The notes under the pieces: model-generated
The model's input: the letters and a program-made list of their open reading frames with translations, nothing else
The model's database searches: none
What the model was told of the DNA's origin: nothing
In this document: positions 43,114 to 48,402 of the stretch, one piece after another
How the letters are laid out: every line of letters starts with the position of its first letter
Position numbering within the stretch: position 1 is the first letter of the stretch
Origin: Bacteroidales bacterium
Lineage (GTDB): Bacteria > Bacteroidota > Bacteroidia > Bacteroidales > UBA932
NCBI GenBank assembly: GCA_020026355.1
Contig: JAHHQP010000013.1
Location: 1-48,402 of the forward strand
DNA length: 48,402 nucleotides
Direction: 5' to 3'
Translations under genes and position numbers: made by a program

Positions 43114-43129
43114 CAAAACTACAAAATTA
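43114..43129 (-). promoter_or_regulatory. Tandem -7-like boxes before ruvC
   Basis: On the minus strand TAATTTTG (43129-43122, beginning at the serS stop codon) and TAGTTTTG (43121-43114) follow each other directly. Either could give an internal promoter for ruvC; no -33 is evident. Confidence 0.4.
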
Positions 43130-44398
43130 GTCGATGAAATCAAAGCCGGTATAAGGCCTCAATGCTTCTGGAATCCAGATCTTGCCATCATGGTAGTTGT
43201 TCTCGAGCAAGGCGGCGACCACACGTGGAAGAGCGAGGGAGCTGCCGTTGAGCGTATGGGCGAGATGCATCTTTCCTTCCTCATCCTTATATCTGAGCTT
43301 CAATCTATTAGCCTGGTAAGACTCGAAGTTGGAAACTGAAGAGATCTCCAGCCATCTGCCCTGAGCCGCTGAATAGACCTCGAAGTCATAAGTGATGGCA
43401 GAAGTGAAGCTCATGTCACCGCCGCAAAGACGGAGAATACGGTACGGAAGACCTAACTTGTTCACGATGCCTTCCACATGAGCGATCATGTCGTCAAGAG
43501 CGGCATAGGAATTCTCCGGTTTCTCCAATCTGACGATCTCGACCTTGTCGAACTGATGAAGCCTGTTCAGACCACGCACGTCCTTTCCGTATGAACCGGC
43601 CTCACGACGGAAACATGGAGTATAGGCAGTCATCTTCACCGGGAAATCATCCTTACCGAGAATCACATCCCTGTAGATGTTGGTGACAGGTACCTCAGCG
43701 GTAGGGACCATATAGAAATTGTCCATCGTAGCATGGTACATCTGACCTTCCTTGTCCGGAAGCTGACCGGTACCGAAACCGGAAGCCTCATTGACCATAA
43801 CCGGAGGCTCGACCTCAAGATAGCCGGCCTTCGTGTTGATATCCAGGAAGAAGTTGATGAGCGCTCTCTGGAGCCTTGCACCCTTTCCTTTATATACCGG
43901 GAAACCCGCACCGGTCAGTTTGACACCGAGATCGAAGTCAATGATATCGAACTTCTTGGCAAGTTCCCAATGCGGGAGCGCATCCGGACCGAGTTCCGGA
44001 ATCTCGTTGCCCATCTTCACGACAACATTGTCTTCAGCACTTTTACCGAGAGGAACCTGATCGCAAGGAAGGTTCGGAAGAAGTGGAAGAAGGGACTCCA
44101 GTTCAGCATTGTTATCCTCTGAAGTCTTGGAGATTTCTGCTGATTTTTCCTTGAGCGCTGCGACCTCTGCCTTTACGGCCTCCGCTTCTTCTTTCTGTCC
44201 GGCCTTCATGAAAGCACCGATCTTGGAAGAAAGCTGTTTCTGCTGTGCGAGACAATCGTCCAGTTCCTTCTGCAAAGTTCTTCTGTTAGCATCGAGCACG
44301 TTGATCTTCTCGACAATTTCTCTTGCATCGAAATTCTTGACAGCTAATTTCTCTATCACGAATTCGGGATTCTCCCTGAGTAATTTAAGTGTCAACAT
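43127..44398 (-). CDS. serS: Seryl-tRNA synthetase
   Basis: Class II synthetase; 423 residues. The N-terminal helical arm (about 30-100, ELDDCLAQQKQLSSKIGAF) binds the tRNA-Ser variable arm. Motif 2 includes PCFRREAGSYGKD and motif 3 is HLAHTLNGSSLALPR. The length is normal. A terminator for rpmA lies just upstream and no -7 box is visible in the ~35 bases between them, so expression may partly depend on read-through. Confidence 0.96.
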   Translation of the reverse strand: MLTLKLLRENPEFVIEKLAVKNFDAREIVEKINVLDANRRTLQKELDDCLAQQKQLSSKIGAFMKAGQKEEAEAVKAEVAALKEKSAEISKTSEDNNAELESLLPLLPNLPCDQVPLGKSAEDNVVVKMGNEIPELGPDALPHWELAKKFDIIDFDLGVKLTGAGFPVYKGKGARLQRALINFFLDINTKAGYLEVEPPVMVNEASGFGTGQLPDKEGQMYHATMDNFYMVPTAEVPVTNIYRDVILGKDDFPVKMTAYTPCFRREAGSYGKDVRGLNRLHQFDKVEIVRLEKPENSYAALDDMIAHVEGIVNKLGLPYRILRLCGGDMSFTSAITYDFEVYSAAQGRWLEISSVSNFESYQANRLKLRYKDEEGKMHLAHTLNGSSLALPRVVAALLENNYHDGKIWIPEALRPYTGFDFID

Positions 44399-44425
44399 AA
44401 TATATCGTTTAAAACTGTTTTCTGA

Positions 44426-44468
44426 TTAAAAAAAAGAGGACCATTCCCTATCAGGGATATAGTCCTCT
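44426..44468 (-). terminator. Rho-independent terminator after rpmA
   Basis: On the minus strand AGAGGAC (44468 inward) pairs with GTCCTCT, with an inner ATCCCT/AGGGAT stem, followed by a run of eight or more T's. The structure is long and interrupted, with a strong outer stem. Confidence 0.88.
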
Positions 44469-44495
44469 ATCTTGTGTGTTCACAAATCCCTGAGC

Positions 44496-44756
44496 TTAGT
44501 TCTCAAAAGGAACTACCGAGACATAGGATTTGTTGTCAGCTTTCTTGCGGAAGCTTACCTTACCATCGATCAAAGCGTAAAGAGTGTGATCCTTACCCAT
44601 TCCGACATTCAGACCTGGGTTGTGAACTGTACCTCTCTGACGAACGAGGATGTTACCTGCCTTTACTACCTGATCACCGAATTTTTTGATACCAAGTCGT
44701 TTGCTCTCTGACTCACGACCGTTCTTGGAACTACCTACACCTTTCTTATGTGCCAT
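44496..44756 (-). CDS. rpmA: Ribosomal protein bL27
   Basis: 86 residues. MAHKKGVGSSKNGRESESKR is the conserved start. The N-terminus lacks the cleavable extension found in Firmicutes L27, so the tail can enter the peptidyl-transferase centre directly. It follows rplU by 20 bases. It is preceded by a strong SD, unusual here. Confidence 0.97.
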   Translation of the reverse strand: MAHKKGVGSSKNGRESESKRLGIKKFGDQVVKAGNILVRQRGTVHNPGLNVGMGKDHTLYALIDGKVSFRKKADNKSYVSVVPFEN

Positions 44757-44764
44757 AATCTATT

Positions 44765-44771
44765 CCTCCTC
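44765..44771 (-). promoter_or_regulatory. Strong Shine-Dalgarno before rpmA
   Basis: GAGGAGG on the minus strand, 8 bases before ATG 44756, in the 20-base rplU-rpmA gap. rplU itself has an AT-rich leader without SD. Confidence 0.75.
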
Positions 44772-44776
44772 AAACA

Positions 44777-45088
44777 TTAAGCGATCGTATTGATCTGAAG
44801 TTTTGTTAAATACTGACGGTGACCGTTCAGTTTCTGGAAACCTTTACGACGTTTCTTCTTGAAAACGAGAACTTTGTCTGCTTTGCAAGTGTCGTCAAGG
44901 ACAGTTGCTGAAACTTTAGCACCCTCTACATAAGGTGAACCTACCTTAACGTCGCCATCTGCGTCGATAAGAAGGACTTTGTCGAACTCTACTGCCGCAC
45001 CTTTCTCAGCTGCGAGACGGTTGACAAAGATTTCCATACCAGCCTCAACTTTGAACTGCTGGCCTGCAATGTCTACAATTGCGTACAT
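44777..45088 (-). CDS. rplU: Ribosomal protein bL21
   Basis: 103 residues beginning MYAIVDIAGQQFKVEAGMEI; the C-terminal KKKRRKGFQKLNGHRQYLT matches the rRNA-binding end. It is first in the conserved rplU-rpmA pair. It has its own promoter directly behind rpsU and a leader of about 75 bases. Confidence 0.97.
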   Translation of the reverse strand: MYAIVDIAGQQFKVEAGMEIFVNRLAAEKGAAVEFDKVLLIDADGDVKVGSPYVEGAKVSATVLDDTCKADKVLVFKKKRRKGFQKLNGHRQYLTKLQINTIA

Positions 45089-45169
45089 AGAAACTTATTG
45101 TATAATAAAGTTTTGACTGCAAGCGGACCGCACAGCGGACTCTTTATAAAGGCTTGACAGCCATGAATT

Positions 45170-45199
45170 GAAAAATATGCAATTAAATATGATATTCAA
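45170..45199 (-). promoter_or_regulatory. Promoter and leader of rplU-rpmA
   Basis: Minus strand TTG (45199-45197), 19 bases, TATTTTTC (45177-45170): one mismatch to each box. The leader (about 45164-45089) contains a short hairpin CCGC-TGT-GCGG (45138-45128) and two AGCGGA copies (45122-45127, 45134-45139 on the plus strand). A role in autoregulation by L21 is speculative. Confidence 0.55.
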
Positions 45200-45394
45200 T
45201 TACTGCTCGTCCATGAGCTGCATCTTCTGAACGTAGATAGCTTTCTGCAGTGCTGCTCTCTTCCTTACAGAAGGTTTCTCGAAATTCTTTCTTGCGCGGA
45301 GTTCGCGGATAGCGCCGGTTCTCTCGAATTTGCGTTTGAATTTCTTCAGGGCTTTCTCAATGTTCTCGCCCTCCTTTACTGGTACTATAATCAT
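45200..45394 (-). CDS. rpsU: Ribosomal protein bS21
   Basis: 64 residues, MIIVPVKEGENIEKALKKFK with a basic middle and the tail KMQLMDEQ. In Bacteroidota ribosomes bS21 helps to sequester the anti-SD of 16S rRNA (established structural work on Flavobacterium). It has its own short promoter and leader with an exceptionally strong SD, consistent with autoregulation. The gene ends next to the rplU promoter. Confidence 0.97.
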   Translation of the reverse strand: MIIVPVKEGENIEKALKKFKRKFERTGAIRELRARKNFEKPSVRKRAALQKAIYVQKMQLMDEQ

Positions 45395-45399
45395 CTCTA

Positions 45400-45413
45400 A
45401 ATCACCTCCTTTT
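45400..45413 (-). promoter_or_regulatory. Near-perfect extended Shine-Dalgarno of rpsU
   Basis: Minus strand AAAAGGAGGTGATT; all but the outermost positions complement the 16S rRNA 3' tail (AUCACCUCCUUU). The AGGAGG core lies 10 bases from ATG 45394. Confidence 0.9.
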
Positions 45414-45425
45414 ATTTGCGGGAGG

Positions 45426-45455
45426 CAAAGATAAGCATTTTATTTCGATTTCAAA
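45426..45455 (-). promoter_or_regulatory. Promoter of rpsU
   Basis: Minus strand TTTG (45455-45452), 18-base spacer, TATCTTTG (45433-45426). The -33 lies in the 3' end of the sirtuin gene. The transcription start would be near 45420, leaving a ~26-base leader made mostly of the SD. Confidence 0.8.
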
Positions 45456-46156
45456 ATATTTTTGAACACTTCCATCCCCTTGGTAGCCACATCTTTAATG
45501 ACGGTGATGCGGCTGTCCGGGAAAGAAACGCCTTTCGGGTCGATCAGATAGACCGGCACACCGTTCCGGGCATAGCGGTACAGGGCCGCAGCCGGATAGA
45601 CCTGGAGAGAAGTCCCTACGATCAGCACGATGTCCGCCGCCTCCACGGCCCTGATGCCGGCTTCGATCTTCGGTACCGCTTCCCCGAACCAGACGATGTG
45701 AGGCCGAAGCTGCCCGCCGCCGGGCGCCTCGTCACCGAGATGGACCGGCTCATAGCCGATGTCGAAGACCTTTTCCTCCGAGAAGCCATCCGCATCGCAG
45801 CAGGCCTGTTCCGGACGTACCTTGGTCAGTTCTCCGTGCAGATGAATGATGCGGGTACTGCCGGCCCGCTCGTGAAGATTGTCCACATTCTGGGTGATCA
45901 CGGTCACCTCATAGTCCTTCTCCAGCTCCGCGATCGCCAGATGGGCCGCATTCGGCTTGACTCCGGCCAGTTCCGCACGGCGCTGATTGTAGAAATCCAA
46001 CATCAGCTCCGGATTGCGGTACCACCCTTCGATGGAGGCGACTTCCTCCACCCGGTAGTTCTCCCACAGCCCGTCGCTGTCCCGGAACGTGCTGATGCCG
46101 CTTTCTGCGCTGACACCGGCTCCGGTAATCACTGCTATTCTGGTCTTCCTATTCAT
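45440..46156 (-). CDS. cobB: Sirtuin NAD-dependent deacylase (class III, CobB/SIRT5-like)
   Basis: Removes acyl groups from lysines using NAD. It has 238 residues. NAD motifs: ITGAGVSAESGISTFR (about 10-25) and TQNVDNLHERAGS; the catalytic His is His107 in HLHGEL. Tyr56 and Arg59 (FYNQRR) match the Y-x-x-R pocket that recognises succinyl/malonyl groups. The zinc-binding region, normally two CxxC pairs, has only an adjacent CC (119-120), so zinc may be absent. It overlaps the upstream ATPase gene by eight bases. Confidence 0.9.
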   Translation of the reverse strand: MNRKTRIAVITGAGVSAESGISTFRDSDGLWENYRVEEVASIEGWYRNPELMLDFYNQRRAELAGVKPNAAHLAIAELEKDYEVTVITQNVDNLHERAGSTRIIHLHGELTKVRPEQACCDADGFSEEKVFDIGYEPVHLGDEAPGGGQLRPHIVWFGEAVPKIEAGIRAVEAADIVLIVGTSLQVYPAAALYRYARNGVPVYLIDPKGVSFPDSRITVIKDVATKGMEVFKNILKSK

Positions 46157-47309
46157 CTTTCTTATTGAAATAATATCTGCTTACCCAATATTCGAACAAC
46201 GGATCGAGCACGACCGGCTCGTCGTTTTCATTGAACGTGAGGATTTCCTTCTTCTTCAGCGCATCCTTCACCCTGCGGACATTGGCCGAGGAATTCAGAT
46301 GATATCTGGAGATGACCTCCACCGAACTGAACTTCGTCACACCATCCAGGACCGCGCGCAGGAAACTCAGCTGAAAATCCGTCAGATCATCCACCATCGC
46401 GATGAACTTCGGCTCATGGATGGACAGAATGACCGAAAGCGCTTCCATCAGGATTCCCTCATTGATATAACCCTTGGTCATGGAATCACAGATGGAGATG
46501 AAATGGTTGAGATACCACATATTGCCCCGGAACAGCTTGCAGGCTCCCAGAACGAGGTCCCGCTCGACCACTTTTCCCGTCATCATGAAGCCCTTGACGA
46601 TGTAGTCGATGATCTCGCGGTCGTCCACCGGCTGAAGCGGAAGCATCTCCACCATCTTCCAGAACCTTTTCTTCTCCTCGAAGATGTATTTCATGGCATT
46701 GACCCTCGATCCGGTCAGGATGAAGGAGACCGGCATTTCCTCCTTCTTGTTCTTCCGGAGAACATTCTCCAGTTCCTGGAAGATTTCACGGCAACGGTCC
46801 GACATCATGAGATTCTGGAACTGGCCGATGACCACGATGAAGCGGCTGTTCCGATCCCGGGCGATGCAGCCCGGCAGAGAGAACATGCGGAAGATGTCTT
46901 CCGGAACGATTTCTCCGGTGATGGACACGACTTCATCCTCCTCCGCGAAACGCTGCGGATCGAAAGTGAAATGTGTTCCTTCCAGGAATCTTCCGGCCAG
47001 ATCTGCATATTCCGTCTGCGTGGAAGAGACCGGACGGATGATGGCCGCTCCGAATTTCAGGAGAAAATCCTCCAAGGTCCTGACATTCATCAGGTCCACC
47101 TGGCCGACGAGATAATTCTTCCCGGCGACACGCATGTCGAAAAGCGTCTGCTGGATGACGGAATCCTTACCGCTTTTCGGTGGAGCGTACATGACGACAT
47201 TCTCTCCGCCTTCCAGCAGATTGCGAAGAATGTTGCAGTCTTTCTTCCTACCGATGAAATTCTTGCCCGTGACATAACGGTCATAGACAAAAGGGGTCTC
47301 CATATTCAT
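46149..47309 (-). CDS. STAND/AAA-type ATPase domain protein with winged-helix C-terminus
   Basis: 386 residues. The N-terminus FIGRKKDCNILRNLLEGGEN resembles archaeal-type ATPase_2 proteins. The P-loop position reads VMYAPPKSGKDSVIQQ, lacking the first Gly and the Ser/Thr after Lys. A Walker B-like segment is RFIVVIGQFQNL, and FILTGS fits sensor 1. The C-terminal ~80 residues (FSSVEVISRYHLNSSANVRR) look like a winged helix, often a DNA-binding or interaction module. The role is unknown. Its end overlaps the sirtuin start, so the two may be linked. Confidence 0.72.
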   Translation of the reverse strand: MNMETPFVYDRYVTGKNFIGRKKDCNILRNLLEGGENVVMYAPPKSGKDSVIQQTLFDMRVAGKNYLVGQVDLMNVRTLEDFLLKFGAAIIRPVSSTQTEYADLAGRFLEGTHFTFDPQRFAEEDEVVSITGEIVPEDIFRMFSLPGCIARDRNSRFIVVIGQFQNLMMSDRCREIFQELENVLRKNKKEEMPVSFILTGSRVNAMKYIFEEKKRFWKMVEMLPLQPVDDREIIDYIVKGFMMTGKVVERDLVLGACKLFRGNMWYLNHFISICDSMTKGYINEGILMEALSVILSIHEPKFIAMVDDLTDFQLSFLRAVLDGVTKFSSVEVISRYHLNSSANVRRVKDALKKKEILTFNENDEPVVLDPLFEYWVSRYYFNKKDE

Positions 47310-47328
47310 GACTCAAAGTTTAGATTTC

Positions 47329-47365
47329 ATACAAATATACTGAAAAGTATTGATTATATTTGTAT
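47329..47365. promoter_or_regulatory. Divergent promoter palindrome between the ATPase gene and prmA
   Basis: ATACAAATATA (47329-47339) and its exact reverse complement TATATTTGTAT (47355-47365), 15 bases apart. Each arm contains a TATATTTG -7 box, facing outward: minus toward the ATPase gene, plus toward prmA. No -33 TTTG is present for either. Confidence 0.6.
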
Positions 47366-47391
47366 TCGGAAAACAAAATTGTTATCAGGAT

Positions 47392-48252
47392 ATGAACAGT
47401 CAGGAATACATCGAAGTCAGCTTGAAGCTGGAACCTTTTTCAGAAGAGAATGCGGAAATCATGATGGCCGCGGTCAGCGACCTCCCCTTCGAATCGTTCA
47501 CGACAGAGGCTCCCTTCCTCAAATGCTACATTCAGAAAGACCTTTATGACGCCCGCCAGCTGAAACTTTTCCTCAACGAGGCAGACGGTTACGGTTTCAA
47601 GTTCACCTGGAACGCCGCACTTATTCCAGCCACGAACTGGAACGCCGAATGGGAGAGCCATTTCACACCTATTATAATAGATGGTACCTGCACCATCAAG
47701 GCGACCTTCCACAAAGACCTGCCGAAGACGAGGTTCAACATCACCATCGACCCGAAAATGGCCTTCGGTACCGGTCATCACCAGACGACTCACCTGATGT
47801 GCCACGCCCTCCTGCAGCACGAGGCGGAGATCAAGGGAAAGACCGTGATGGACATGGGGTGCGGTACAGCCATCCTCTCCATCCTCTGCGCGAAGATGAA
47901 GGCCAGGAAAGTCTATGGCATCGACATCGATGCCGTCGCCGCGATCTCAGCCTATGACAATGCCCGGCTGAACCGTTGCGGCAAGATCATCGAGACCTGC
48001 TGCGGAGACGCTTCGCTCCTGCAGCTGAACACCTACGATGTCCTGCTGGCGAACATCAACCGGAACATCCTGCTGGAAGACATGCCGACCTATGTGCGCT
48101 CCCTCCGACGTGAGGGCCTGCTCTTCATCAGCGGCTTCTATACGGAAGACCTGCCGATGCTGGAGCATATGGCAGAAAGCCTGGGCATGGAACTCACCGG
48201 CAGCGACAGCATGGACAACTGGTGCTGCGCTCGTTTCCGGAAAAAAGCCTGA
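47392..48252 (+). CDS. prmA: Ribosomal protein L11 methyltransferase
   Basis: Trimethylates lysines of L11. It has 286 residues from ATG 47392 (MNSQEYIEVSLKLEPF). FGTGHHQTTHLMCHALL precedes the SAM motif VMDMGCGTAILSILCAK, and LANINRNILLEDM is the family NxN motif. A longer reading from TTG 47350 would begin upstream of the -7 box and is excluded. tRNA-Leu follows under its own promoter. Confidence 0.94.
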   Translation: MNSQEYIEVSLKLEPFSEENAEIMMAAVSDLPFESFTTEAPFLKCYIQKDLYDARQLKLFLNEADGYGFKFTWNAALIPATNWNAEWESHFTPIIIDGTCTIKATFHKDLPKTRFNITIDPKMAFGTGHHQTTHLMCHALLQHEAEIKGKTVMDMGCGTAILSILCAKMKARKVYGIDIDAVAAISAYDNARLNRCGKIIETCCGDASLLQLNTYDVLLANINRNILLEDMPTYVRSLRREGLLFISGFYTEDLPMLEHMAESLGMELTGSDSMDNWCCARFRKKA

Positions 48253-48255
48253 ATA

Positions 48256-48286
48256 TTTGGAGATTCCAGAAAAAAACTTACCTTTG
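48256..48286 (+). promoter_or_regulatory. Promoter of tRNA-Leu
   Basis: TTTG (48256-48259), 19-base spacer, TACCTTTG (48279-48286): exact consensus. It starts transcription about 10 bases before the tRNA 5' end. Confidence 0.87.
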
Positions 48287-48300
48287 CAATCTTGAAAGTT

Positions 48301-48382
48301 GCGGGCGTGTTGAAATTGGTAGACAAGCTAGACTTAGGATCTAGTGCCGTGAGGCGTATGGGTTCGATTCCCTTCGCCCGCA
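48301..48382 (+). tRNA. tRNA-Leu (anticodon TAG)
   Basis: 82 nt, type II. Acceptor GCGGGCG/CGCCCGC with discriminator A, anticodon stem CTAGA/TCTAG with loop CTTAGGA (anticodon TAG, reads CUA), long variable arm GCC-GTGA-GGC, T-arm ATGGG-TTCGATT-CCCTT. CCA is not encoded. Confidence 0.95.
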
Positions 48383-48402
48383 CAAGAAAAGAGCTGGACT
48401 GC

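Noticed and set aside
46089..47549. 486-codon open frame antisense to the ATPase
   Set aside because: It runs through the ATPase promoter and into prmA and lacks any domain pattern.
1..48402. CRISPR arrays, insertion sequences, prophage or integrated element
   Set aside because: No spaced direct repeats, transposase or integrase genes, or attachment-like duplications at either tRNA were seen.

Overview
The window looks like the chromosome of a member of the Bacteroidota, most likely order Bacteroidales. This rests on repeated promoters of the form TTTG-N19-TAnnTTTG, leaders that nearly always lack a Shine-Dalgarno (SD) sequence, and phylum-typical genes: a putative porin, a DUF5106-like thioredoxin protein, an ExbB-unknown-ExbD-ExbD cluster, a PASTA protein beside an RluA-family gene, and a tiny COX24-like basic protein beside HU. 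It is almost entirely core genome. I see no insertion sequence, prophage, CRISPR array or clear foreign island, and no gene-free stretch longer than 300 bases.

Layout. 1-6589: the 3' part of a putative porin, a membrane-anchored lytic transglycosylase, a Lol-type ABC permease, a YczE-like membrane protein and a TPR protein. 6597-9091 (minus): pyrE, an SRPBCC protein and an rRNA m5C methyltransferase, packed with 1-base gaps and followed by the TPR gene. 9200-14061 (plus): a NUDIX protein, queA, dprA, tatD and ansA. 14194-17031: the ExbB/ExbD energiser cluster with an unknown four-helix membrane protein, closed by a strong terminator. 17137-19929: asnS, udk and a TonB-like protein. 19938-23301 (minus): ridA, a hypothetical protein, dCMP deaminase and a C-terminal processing protease.

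23426-26127 (minus): typA, then DUF177-rpmF-tRNA-Arg as one transcript. 26234-32880 (minus): lon-ung-coaD-thioredoxin protein-hydroxyacid dehydrogenase, then an MGMT-like gene. 33174-35223 (plus): hup, the 30-residue basic protein and RNase E/G. 35238-37774 (minus): LysE-type exporter, PASTA protein and pseudouridine synthase. 37880-43106: lnt converging on ruvC plus a TonB-dependent-receptor-like barrel. 43127-45394 (minus): serS, rpmA, rplU and rpsU. 45440-48382: a sirtuin and an ATPase (minus), then prmA and tRNA-Leu (plus).

Functionally the window combines translation (asnS, serS, L21, L27, L32, S21, prmA, typA, queA, rRNA modification), envelope biogenesis (Lnt, Lol permease, lytic transglycosylase, ExbBD/TonB, two barrels) and DNA maintenance (RuvC, Ung, DprA, MGMT-like, HU). 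The most interesting signals are regulatory. rpsU carries a near-perfect SD, as do rpmA and the second exbD, in a genome whose other leaders lack one. Two intergenic regions hold mirror-image -7 boxes. The exbB mRNA begins with a hairpin. The best candidate for an undercharacterised system is the ExbB-unknown-ExbD-ExbD module, perhaps working with the nearby charged-linker TonB protein. The rest is ordinary conserved genome.
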